A stretch of DNA of 5,517 bases, taken from contig CALFGH010000075.1 of assembly GCA_937958315.1 (NCBI GenBank), positions 1 to 5,517 on the forward strand. The letters run 5' to 3'. Shown in pieces: positions 1 through 5,243 of the stretch (its first letter is position 1; each line of letters starts with the position of its first letter). This stretch comes from an uncultured Collinsella sp. Its GTDB lineage: Bacteria > Actinomycetota > Coriobacteriia > Coriobacteriales > Coriobacteriaceae. The notes under the pieces are model-generated. The model did not search any database, was not told the DNA's origin, and was given only the letters and a program-made list of their open reading frames with translations. Made by a program: the position numbers and the translations under genes.

Positions 1-1194
1 AAGCGAAAGATGCTTAAACGCCACGTCATCCGAAAGGACCGCGTGAGTGCCAAAGAGGACGTCGAGCTCGCCCGATTCCAACTGCGCATGGATCCGCTCG
101 CGCTCGGCCGCCGGCGTGGCACCCGTCAGGAGCGCCCAGGACATGCCAGCCTGCGAGAGCAAGGGGCCGGTCTTATCGGCATATTGGCGCGCCAGCACTC
201 CCGTAGGCGCCATAACGCAGGACTGAGTGCCCGAATCGGCCGCGACAGCCAGCGCGCAAGCGGCGACGGCCGTCTTGCCGGTACCGACGTCGCCAAGCAG
301 CAGGCGGTTCATCACGCGCCCGCCATCGCACATGTCGTGCAGGATGTCTTGGAACGCGGCCTCCTGCTCGTCGCTCAGCGAAAACGGCAGGGCTTCCCTG
401 AGCGCTGCCAGGTGCTCGCCCGCGGCATGTGTATAAGGCGCTACGTCGACCATACCGCCATCGTTGCGCAGGCGAAGCGCGAGCTGCAAGCAGAGACATT
501 CCTCGTAGGCAAGACGCCGCCGCGCAATATCGCGCTCGGCCATACTCGAGGGAAAGTGAATTGAGCGCAGCGCGCGGGCATTGCTCATCAGACGGCGCTT
601 GACGCGCAAGCGTGCGGGAATCGGATCGAAGGGATTGCCGACGACCTCGAGCGCGCCGCTTACGATGCGGCGCATCCACGCCTGGCTCACGCCATCGCTC
701 ACATAGTGGACCGGCAGAATGGTGCCCGCGGCACGCCCCTCCTCGAGCTTTTCGAAATGCGGAGAGGCCATCTGCTTAAAGCCGTAGGCAAACTCGACCT
801 TACCCATCACGGCCAGGCGGTCGCCCTGCTTAAACTGCTGGGCAATCCAGGGCTGACGGAAAAAGGCGACCTGCAGCACGCCCGTCTCGTCCACCAGCGA
901 GACCTCGGTCACCTGCATACGCGGGCGGGGCTGTTTTTGGACGATACGATCGACCGTGGCGACAATCGTGCACACGGTACCGATGGGCGCCATCTCGATG
1001 GACCAGGAGCGCGTAAAGTCCAGGTATCGATGAGGGATATGGAGAAGGAGGTCCCCCACCGTCCGAATTCCCAGACGGCGAAGGGCCTCCTCACGTTTAC
1101 CCGAAACATATTTGAGTCGCGCGATATCCTCGTCGAGCGCATTGCTCTGGGCAAAGCGCTCCGAGACGCGCGGCACGGAGCACAGCTCGGACAT
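1..1194 (-). CDS. recG: RecG, ATP-dependent DNA helicase (N-terminal 398 residues, cut by window edge)
   Basis: RecG is a superfamily 2 helicase that remodels stalled replication forks and branch-migrates Holliday junctions. The frame is open without interruption from an ATG at 1194 to base 1. Residues about 35-60 are the RecG N-terminal helix-hairpin stretch (RTVGDLLLHIPHRYLDFT at 44-61). Residues about 70-150 are the OB-fold wedge domain that grips branched DNA (VSLVDETGVLQVAFF at 98-112). LPFSLSDEQEAA at 269-280 is the Q-motif-like entry to helicase domain 1. The Walker A motif is GDVGTGKT at 301-308, with Thr where many RecG have Ser; motif Ia is APTGVLARQ at 329-337; FGTHAVLSD at 381-389 lies just before the expected DEQH box, which falls outside the window. 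The start lies 10 bases after the stop of the upstream kinase-like gene, with only a weak Shine-Dalgarno (GGCAAC), so translation is probably coupled to that gene. The identification is firm; only the C-terminal half is missing. Confidence 0.95.
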   Translation of the reverse strand, partial: MSELCSVPRVSERFAQSNALDEDIARLKYVSGKREEALRRLGIRTVGDLLLHIPHRYLDFTRSWSIEMAPIGTVCTIVATVDRIVQKQPRPRMQVTEVSLVDETGVLQVAFFRQPWIAQQFKQGDRLAVMGKVEFAYGFKQMASPHFEKLEEGRAAGTILPVHYVSDGVSQAWMRRIVSGALEVVGNPFDPIPARLRVKRRLMSNARALRSIHFPSSMAERDIARRRLAYEECLCLQLALRLRNDGGMVDVAPYTHAAGEHLAALREALPFSLSDEQEAAFQDILHDMCDGGRVMNRLLLGDVGTGKTAVAACALAVAADSGTQSCVMAPTGVLARQYADKTGPLLSQAGMSWALLTGATPAAERERIHAQLESGELDVLFGTHAVLSDDVAFKHLSL

Positions 1195-1204
1195 GGGCAG
1201 TTGC

Positions 1205-2866
1205 CTACTCGATCGAGAAGATCACAGGATAGAGCGGCTGCTCGCCACGATGGGCATCAATCTCCAGGTCGGGTTGAGCCTCCTCGATGGCGTCGACGAT
1301 CTCCTGGAAGGCCTCATCGGACAACTCCTCGCCGGCCAGAATCGTCAGCGCGTCGCCCTCCTCTTCCTCCTGCATGCGGTTGATGCAGTCGAGCGTGACC
1401 TGCTTCACGTCGGAGCCGACCACGTCGATGGAGCCGGCAATAATGCCCATGACGTCACCGGAGTGAATCGGAGAGCCGTCGGAGGCGCTGGAATCACGCA
1501 CGGCGCGGGTGACCTCGCCATCGCGAACTTCGCTGATGGCGTCGACCATGGCGGCAACAGCATCCTCGAGCTCGGAATCGGGCAGGACCGCGAACAGTGC
1601 GGAGAACGCCTGCGGGACGGTCTTAGTGGGAACGACGGCGACCTTCTTGTCGGTGCAGGCAGAAGCGGCAGCCTCGGCAGCCATACGGATGTTGCCGTTA
1701 TTGGGCAGGATGACGACCGAGGTCGCGTTGACCTGGTCCACCGCGCCCAGCAGGTCGGCGGTCGAGGGGTTCATGGTCTGGCCACCCGAGACGATCACGT
1801 CAACGCCGAGGGACTTGAGGATGTCGGCCTCGCCCGAACCAGCGGCAACGGCGACAAAGCCCAGCGCCTTGGCGGGCTCGGCAGCCTTCTCCTGGTCCTC
1901 ATGAATCTTGGCGATACGGTCGTGGGCCTCCATCTCCATGTTGTGGATAAAGACCTCGTAGATCTGACCAAGTTGCAGCATATGCTCGAGCACCAGGTTG
2001 GGGGTGTTGGAGTGCACGTGGATCTTGTAGTCGGGGTAGGCACCCACGAGCAGCTCGCAGTCGCCCATGGAACCCAGGAACTTAAGGCACTCGTCCTCGT
2101 CAAAAGGAGCGTCGGCCTTAAAGAGGAACTCGTTGCAGTAGCGGAACTCCGAGCCCTCCCAGTCGTCGTTGGCCTCGATCTCAACGCGACCAAGGGCCGC
2201 GTCGCGGGCAGAGCCGGCGGAATCAAACGTGGCGGAGAAATCCTCGACTACGGTGCTGCGGCCAAGAGCGGCGGCAACAAAGTTCTCCAAGAAGATGGCA
2301 AAGCCAAAGGCGCCGGAGTCGACTACGCCGTTCTCTTTCAGAACGGGCAGCAGGTCGGGCGTGCGGGCGACGGACTGATAGGCCTCGACGACGATGGCAT
2401 CGAGAGCGTCCTCGGCCGAGAACTTCTTCTTCTCGCACTCATCGGCCTTGGTCGAAACATCGCGCAGGACCGTGAGGATCGTGCCCTCGATGGGCTTACG
2501 GACAGCCTGGAAGGCGACCTTGACGGCGCGACGGAAGGCGAAGGCGATGTTGGCAGACGTGATGGGCTCGTCGGCAGAGACGAGGCCCTCGGCCACGCCG
2601 CGCAGGATCTGCGAGGTGATGACGCCGGAGTTGCCGCGGGCACCCATCAGGGATCCGTGGGTGATGGCGCCGGCGATGGCCTCCATATCGGCATCGGCGG
2701 GAAGGGCGGAAAGCTCCTTGGTCACCGAGGCAAGCGTGAGCGACATGTTGGTGCCGGTGTCGCCGTCGGGTACGGGGAAGACGTTGAGCTTGTTGATCTC
2801 CTCGGCCTTGTCGGAAACGGCAGCCGCAGCGATCGGAAAACAGGTGCGAATGGTCTTTGCAATCAT
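1205..2866 (-). CDS. fakA: DAK2-domain fatty acid kinase subunit FakA (YloV family)
   Basis: A 553-residue protein, close to the usual length of FakA/YloV proteins. In characterised Firmicutes, FakA uses ATP and magnesium to phosphorylate fatty acids held by a partner FakB, feeding exogenous fatty acids into phospholipid synthesis. Residues about 1-205 are the DhaL/DAK2 kinase domain. NVFPVPDGDTGTNM (28-41) carries the metal-binding aspartates and HGSLMGARGNSG (70-81) the nucleotide-binding glycine loop. The middle domain (about 210-330) has Cys244 in a YCNEF context and HVH at 283-285, matching the metal-site residues described for FakA. The C-terminal domain has GGQTMNPST (361-369) and ILPNN (386-390), and the protein ends in the typical QPLYPVIFSIE. 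The ATG at 2866 follows GGAG at 2879-2882. An in-frame TAG nine codons upstream excludes an earlier start of any length. No FakB gene lies in the window, so fatty acid specificity is inferred from the family. Confidence 0.9.
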   Translation of the reverse strand: MIAKTIRTCFPIAAAAVSDKAEEINKLNVFPVPDGDTGTNMSLTLASVTKELSALPADADMEAIAGAITHGSLMGARGNSGVITSQILRGVAEGLVSADEPITSANIAFAFRRAVKVAFQAVRKPIEGTILTVLRDVSTKADECEKKKFSAEDALDAIVVEAYQSVARTPDLLPVLKENGVVDSGAFGFAIFLENFVAAALGRSTVVEDFSATFDSAGSARDAALGRVEIEANDDWEGSEFRYCNEFLFKADAPFDEDECLKFLGSMGDCELLVGAYPDYKIHVHSNTPNLVLEHMLQLGQIYEVFIHNMEMEAHDRIAKIHEDQEKAAEPAKALGFVAVAAGSGEADILKSLGVDVIVSGGQTMNPSTADLLGAVDQVNATSVVILPNNGNIRMAAEAAASACTDKKVAVVPTKTVPQAFSALFAVLPDSELEDAVAAMVDAISEVRDGEVTRAVRDSSASDGSPIHSGDVMGIIAGSIDVVGSDVKQVTLDCINRMQEEEEGDALTILAGEELSDEAFQEIVDAIEEAQPDLEIDAHRGEQPLYPVIFSIE

Positions 2867-2893
2867 GGGTATTTGAATCTCCGTTTTCGGATG

Positions 2894-3250
2894 CTAGTTC
2901 AGACGGCTCTTGAGCGCGTCGATATGGATGCCGATCTTAAGGCTGGCAGGATCGATCTGGGCGATCTCCTGCAGGGTGAAGGCAACGGAGCTCGAAAGAT
3001 TGTGGCAGACGGACTTCATGTTGACGCCGTTCTCGAGCACGACGTGAAGATCGACCGTAAGGCCGTTCTCGTCGGCGGAGACAAGCACGCCCTTGCGAAG
3101 GCGCTGACCGGCAAGCAAGCGCACGCTCTCGGCGCCCTGGAGCTGCTCGGCCATACCGACGACGCCATAGCACGTCATCGCGGCATAACCGGCAATATCG
3201 GCAATAACGTCGTTCGAGACGCTCAGGCTGCCGTTAATGGTCTCAGACAC
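2894..3250 (-). CDS. Asp23/Gls24 (DUF322, YloU-type) envelope stress-response family protein
   Basis: A 118-residue Asp23/Gls24-family protein resembling YloU of Bacillus in length and pattern. Visible family signatures are ISNEV-like SVSNDVIADIAGYAA (10-24), CYGVVGMAEQLQG (27-39), KGVLVSADENGLTVDLHVVL (53-72) and the closing IDPASLKIGIHIDAL (99-113). There is no signal peptide or membrane segment, so the protein should be cytosolic; relatives associate with the membrane through partners and are linked to alkaline or envelope stress, but the biochemical role of YloU-type members is unknown. I place the start at a GTG (3248-3250) because AAGGAG sits six bases before it and the protein then aligns with YloU; an ATG at 3283 would add 11 residues and lacks that support. 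It is first in a cluster with the FakA-like gene 27 bases on and recG. A TAGAAT at 3307-3312 might be its -10 box, without a convincing -35. Confidence 0.88.
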   Translation of the reverse strand: MSETINGSLSVSNDVIADIAGYAAMTCYGVVGMAEQLQGAESVRLLAGQRLRKGVLVSADENGLTVDLHVVLENGVNMKSVCHNLSSSVAFTLQEIAQIDPASLKIGIHIDALKSRLN

Positions 3251-3256
3251 AAGAAT

Positions 3257-3262
3257 CTCCTT
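3257..3262 (-). promoter_or_regulatory. Shine-Dalgarno sequence that fixes the GTG start of the Asp23-family gene
   Basis: The minus strand reads AAGGAG, then six bases (ATTCTT), then GTG. This is a near-ideal ribosome binding site and spacing, and it argues for the GTG at 3250 over the in-frame ATG at 3283. Confidence 0.8.
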
Positions 3263-3404
3263 ATCTGGTGCTCGCGGCACCATCTCGTGGGAGCAATCAT
3301 TGCAATATTCTACAACGAGCGCGCCATGTTGAGGTGGTGGGTCGCGGGATTACATCCTCGACACGAAATGTTGATATGGCAACGTTCGTGCCAGACTATC
3401 GCGA

Positions 3405-3438
3405 CAAGAAAAAACCCGCCGCATAAGCGACGGGTTTT
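3405..3438 (-). terminator. Rho-independent terminator of the tRNA-Asn unit
   Basis: The arms 3411-3418 (AAAACCCG on the plus strand) and 3431-3438 (CGGGTTTT) pair perfectly. One C-A mismatch (3419/3430) and three more base pairs (3420-3422 with 3427-3429) follow, around an ATAA loop. Read on the minus strand, the stem is followed by a run of six T then CTTG. It begins 6 bases after the 3' CCA of the second-transcribed tRNA-Asn, so it most likely ends that transcript. Confidence 0.85.
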
Positions 3439-3444
3439 ACAACC

Positions 3445-3519
3445 TGGCTCCCCGGGTAGGACTCGAACCTACAACAGCGCGGTTAACAGCCGCGTGCTCT
3501 ACCATTGAGCTACCGAGGA
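3445..3519 (-). tRNA. tRNA-Asn (anticodon GTT), promoter-distal copy
   Basis: A 75-base tRNA that folds into a full cloverleaf. The 7-bp acceptor is TCCTCGG with CCGGGGA (one T-G pair), the discriminator is G and the CCA is encoded. The D stem is GCTC/GAGC, the anticodon stem CGCGG/CCGCG with loop CTGTTAA (anticodon GTT, asparagine), and the T arm GTAGG/CCTAC with TTCGAGT. It is identical to the copy at 3553-3627 and is followed directly by the terminator. Both copies appear to be transcribed from the promoter upstream of the first. Confidence 0.97.
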
Positions 3520-3527
3520 ATTTAAAA

Positions 3528-3543
3528 GCCCAACGGAATGGGC
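3528..3543 (-). other. Small hairpin with T run in the spacer between the two tRNA-Asn genes
   Basis: On the minus strand GCCCA (3539-3543) pairs with TGGGC (3528-3532) around a six-base loop, followed by TTTTAAAT. Five base pairs and four T make at best a weak terminator. It could instead be a processing element that separates the two tRNAs, or be fortuitous. Confidence 0.35.
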
Positions 3544-3552
3544 CGAGAATTC

Positions 3553-3627
3553 TGGCTCCCCGGGTAGGACTCGAACCTACAACAGCGCGGTTAACAGCCG
3601 CGTGCTCTACCATTGAGCTACCGAGGA
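3553..3627 (-). tRNA. tRNA-Asn (anticodon GTT), promoter-proximal copy
   Basis: Base-for-base identical to the 75-base tRNA-Asn at 3445-3519, with the same cloverleaf, GTT anticodon and encoded CCA. Identity extends one base past the CCA and two bases before the 5' end, so the duplicated unit is 78 bases (3444-3521 and 3552-3629). The -10 box of a strong promoter lies about 30 bases upstream of the mature 5' end, leaving a short leader for RNase P to remove. Confidence 0.97.
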
Positions 3628-3657
3628 ATAGGTGCGTGCTCTCAAGCAACGAAGTTT

Positions 3658-3685
3658 ATTATACGGACGAATCAGCTCAGGGCAA
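3658..3685 (-). promoter_or_regulatory. Sigma-70-type promoter of the tRNA-Asn pair
   Basis: The minus strand has TTGCCC (3680-3685, four of six matches to the -35 consensus), a 16-base spacer, and a perfect TATAAT (3658-3663). Upstream of the -35, roughly 3688-3706, are two A tracts that resemble an UP element, as is common for stable RNA promoters. Transcription should begin near 3651. Confidence 0.8.
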
Positions 3686-3711
3686 GAACTTTTTTGAGAA
3701 TTTTTCCGACC

Positions 3712-3739
3712 TAGTCATTGGGGACGTCCCCAATGACTA
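3712..3739. repeat. 28-bp perfect palindrome with GGGGACGTCCCC core
   Basis: Bases 3712-3725 are the exact reverse complement of 3726-3739, with no loop. The arm is TAGTCATTGGGGAC. No T run follows on either strand, so it is not a standard terminator. It lies between the rpoD terminator hairpin and the tRNA promoter. Its form suggests a REP-like intergenic repeat or a protein-binding site; dispersal in the genome cannot be judged from one copy. Confidence 0.75.
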
Positions 3740-3744
3740 CATGA

Positions 3745-3778
3745 AAGCGCCCTCAAGCGGATGTACTTGAGGGCGCTT
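3745..3778 (-). terminator. Probable terminator of the rpoD transcript
   Basis: A 13-bp perfect stem (3745-3757 with 3766-3778, arm AAGCGCCCTCAAG) encloses an 8-base loop and begins 8 bases after the rpoD stop codon. On the minus strand the stem runs into only three T before CATG, so termination may be partial or helped by the palindrome that follows five bases on. Confidence 0.65.
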
Positions 3779-3786
3779 CTTGCTGA

Positions 3787-5133
3787 CTAGCTTTCGATAT
3801 AGTCTTTGAGCTTGCTGCTGCGGCTGGGATGACGGAGCTTGGCCAGGGTCTTGGACTCAATCTGGCGGATGCGCTCACGCGTGACGCCAAACTCGCGGCC
3901 GACTTCCTCGAGCGTGCGAGGATGTCCGTCGACAAGGCCAAAGCGCAGCTCGATAACCTTGCGCTCACGATCGGCAAGCGAGTCGAGCACCTGGGTGAGC
4001 TGCTCCTGCAGCATGGAGAAGCTGGCGGCATCGGGCGGAACGATAGCCTGGGAGTCCTCGATGAAGTCGCCCAGCTGGGAATCCTCTTCCTCGCCGATAG
4101 GGGTCTCGAGCGACACGGGCTCCTGCGAGATCTTCTGGATCTCGCGGACGCGGTCGGCGCTCATGTCCATCTCGGCACCGATCTCCTCGGGGGTCGGGTC
4201 GCGACCCAGGTCCTGAAGGAGCTGGCGCTGCACACGGACGAGCTTGTTGATGGTCTCGACCATGTGCACGGGAATACGGATGGTACGGGCCTGGTCGGCG
4301 ATAGCACGCGTGATGGCCTGACGGATCCACCACGTGGCGTACGTGGAGAACTTAAAGCCCTTCTGGTAGTCGAACTTCTCGACGGCGCGGATCAGACCGA
4401 GGTTGCCCTCCTGGATCAGGTCCAGGAACAGCATGCCGCGACCGACATAGCGCTTGGCGATGGAGACGACCAGGCGCAGGTTGGCGCTGATGAGCGCCTG
4501 CTTGGCCTCGAGACCCACGTTCTCGATTCGGGTCAGGCGACGCATCTCGGCGCGGGTGAGCTCGATCTCGCCCGCCTCGGCGGCCTCGAGCTTCTCGGTG
4601 GCATCGAGACCAGCCTCAATCTTCATGGCCAGATCGACCTCTTCGGAGGCGGTCAGCAGGTCGACCTTACCGATCTCCTTAAGGTACATACGAACCGGGT
4701 CGCCGGTCAGCATCACCGTGGAGGCATCGATGCCACGCACGCGCGAACGCGAACGGGACGTGCGCACGGTGCGCTTCTTCTTGCTCTTGGAAGAACCCAT
4801 CTCGGCGTCGGCCTGGCGGGCCATCTTAAGCTCGTGATCGTCGAGCGAGCCGGAATCGTGCTCGTCGTCATCGAAATCGTCGGTATCGCTATCGTTATCG
4901 TCATCGTCGACGTCCATGGGGGCGTCGTCGTTACCGCTCGCGGAGATAATCTGGATGCCGCTGTTGCGCAGCGCGGAATACACCGCGTTGAGCTGCTCGT
5001 CAGACACATCGATATCCTTCAGGGCGACCTGAATCTCATCCTCGGTTACCGAAGTCCTGTTTGAGCCGCTGCCCATGAGCTTTGCAACGTAGGATTCCAG
5101 CCCAGTACCCGTGCTCTCACTCTTTTTTGGCAC
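3787..5133 (-). CDS. rpoD: RNA polymerase primary sigma factor RpoD (SigA)
   Basis: The housekeeping sigma factor, which directs core RNA polymerase to most promoters. The protein has 448 residues from a GTG start. Residues about 10-65 resemble region 1.1 (TEDEIQVALKDIDVSDEQL). A very acidic tract (68-101) is followed by a basic one (116-133, KSKKKRTVRTSRSRSRVR), then region 1.2 (DPVRMYLKEIG, 145-155). Region 2 holds NLRLVVSIAKRYVGRG (218-233), DLIQEGNLGLIRAVEKFDY (238-256) and STYATWWIRQAI (263-274), the -10 recognition and melting segment. Region 3 follows, with the region 3.2 finger around GEEEDSQLGDFIED (347-360). Region 4 ends with the -35-binding helix-turn-helix TLEEVGREFGVTRERIRQIE (407-426). 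GTG at 5133 is preferred because AAGGGAGA lies five bases before it; an in-frame ATG at 5148 would add five residues. It follows the primase gene, as in many bacteria. Confidence 0.97.
   Translation of the reverse strand: MPKKSESTGTGLESYVAKLMGSGSNRTSVTEDEIQVALKDIDVSDEQLNAVYSALRNSGIQIISASGNDDAPMDVDDDDNDSDTDDFDDDEHDSGSLDDHELKMARQADAEMGSSKSKKKRTVRTSRSRSRVRGIDASTVMLTGDPVRMYLKEIGKVDLLTASEEVDLAMKIEAGLDATEKLEAAEAGEIELTRAEMRRLTRIENVGLEAKQALISANLRLVVSIAKRYVGRGMLFLDLIQEGNLGLIRAVEKFDYQKGFKFSTYATWWIRQAITRAIADQARTIRIPVHMVETINKLVRVQRQLLQDLGRDPTPEEIGAEMDMSADRVREIQKISQEPVSLETPIGEEEDSQLGDFIEDSQAIVPPDAASFSMLQEQLTQVLDSLADRERKVIELRFGLVDGHPRTLEEVGREFGVTRERIRQIESKTLAKLRHPSRSSKLKDYIES
4885..4908 (-). repeat. Four tandem hexamers encoding part of the RpoD acidic tract
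   Basis: On the plus strand the hexamers ATCGCT, ATCGTT, ATCGTC and ATCGTC follow one another. On the coding strand they read as alternating GAT with GAC, AAC or AGC, encoding DDDDNDSD. This is a short imperfect tandem repeat inside the rpoD linker. Confidence 0.7.
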
Positions 5134-5137
5134 AGAT

Positions 5138-5145
5138 TCTCCCTT
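5138..5145 (-). promoter_or_regulatory. Shine-Dalgarno sequence supporting the GTG start of rpoD
   Basis: The minus strand reads AAGGGAGA, four bases (ATCT), then GTG at 5131-5133. The in-frame ATG at 5148 sits just before this site and has only a poor upstream match (GTGGAC), so the GTG is the more likely start. Confidence 0.65.
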
Positions 5146-5179
5146 CATAGTCCACAGGACTCATTACTTTAGCACACAC

Positions 5180-5191
5180 ATAGACGTCTAT
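5180..5191. repeat. 12-bp palindrome in the rpoD upstream region
   Basis: ATAGACGTCTAT is perfectly self-complementary and lies 47 bases before the rpoD GTG, within the 110-base gap after the primase-like gene. It is placed where an operator could act, but no regulator can be named. A second inverted repeat, GCGTA-AA-TACGC, lies at 5216-5227. A weak promoter candidate (TGGTCA at 5232-5237, 17 bases, TATATC at 5209-5214) overlaps this area. Confidence 0.4.
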
Positions 5192-5243
5192 ACCCAAAAT
5201 TCAGACTGGATATAGGCGTAAATACGCTGGTTGACCACAACAT

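Noticed and set aside
10..679. Plus-strand frame 10-564 and minus-strand frame 173-679
   Set aside because: Both are out-of-frame shadows of recG, whose proper frame shows Walker A and other helicase motifs.
3307..3312. TAGAAT as the -10 box for the Asp23-family operon
   Set aside because: Distance to the GTG is plausible, but no -35-like hexamer lies at 15-18 bases, so I did not list it as a promoter.
1112..3508. A 798-codon open frame on the plus strand antisense to the FakA-like and Asp23-family genes
   Set aside because: It lacks recognisable domains, covers two well-supported genes and runs into a tRNA. Long antisense frames are expected opposite GC-rich genes with strong third-position bias.
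3437..3649. A 70-codon minus-strand frame containing two copies of LGSSMVEHAAVNRAVVGSSP
   Set aside because: This is a translation of the two tRNA-Asn genes themselves, a known kind of false protein call.
3712..3739. The 28-bp palindrome as a Rho-independent terminator
   Set aside because: It has no loop and no T run on either strand.
3405..3786. Possible integrated element or attachment site at the tRNA genes
   Set aside because: tRNA genes are common integration targets, but there is no integrase, no partial tRNA copy and no change in flanking gene content; both tRNAs are complete.
3829..5064. A 411-codon plus-strand frame antisense to rpoD
   Set aside because: Its residues are a low-complexity mirror of the rpoD codons (many L, G, D, H) with no domain; rpoD on the other strand is certain.
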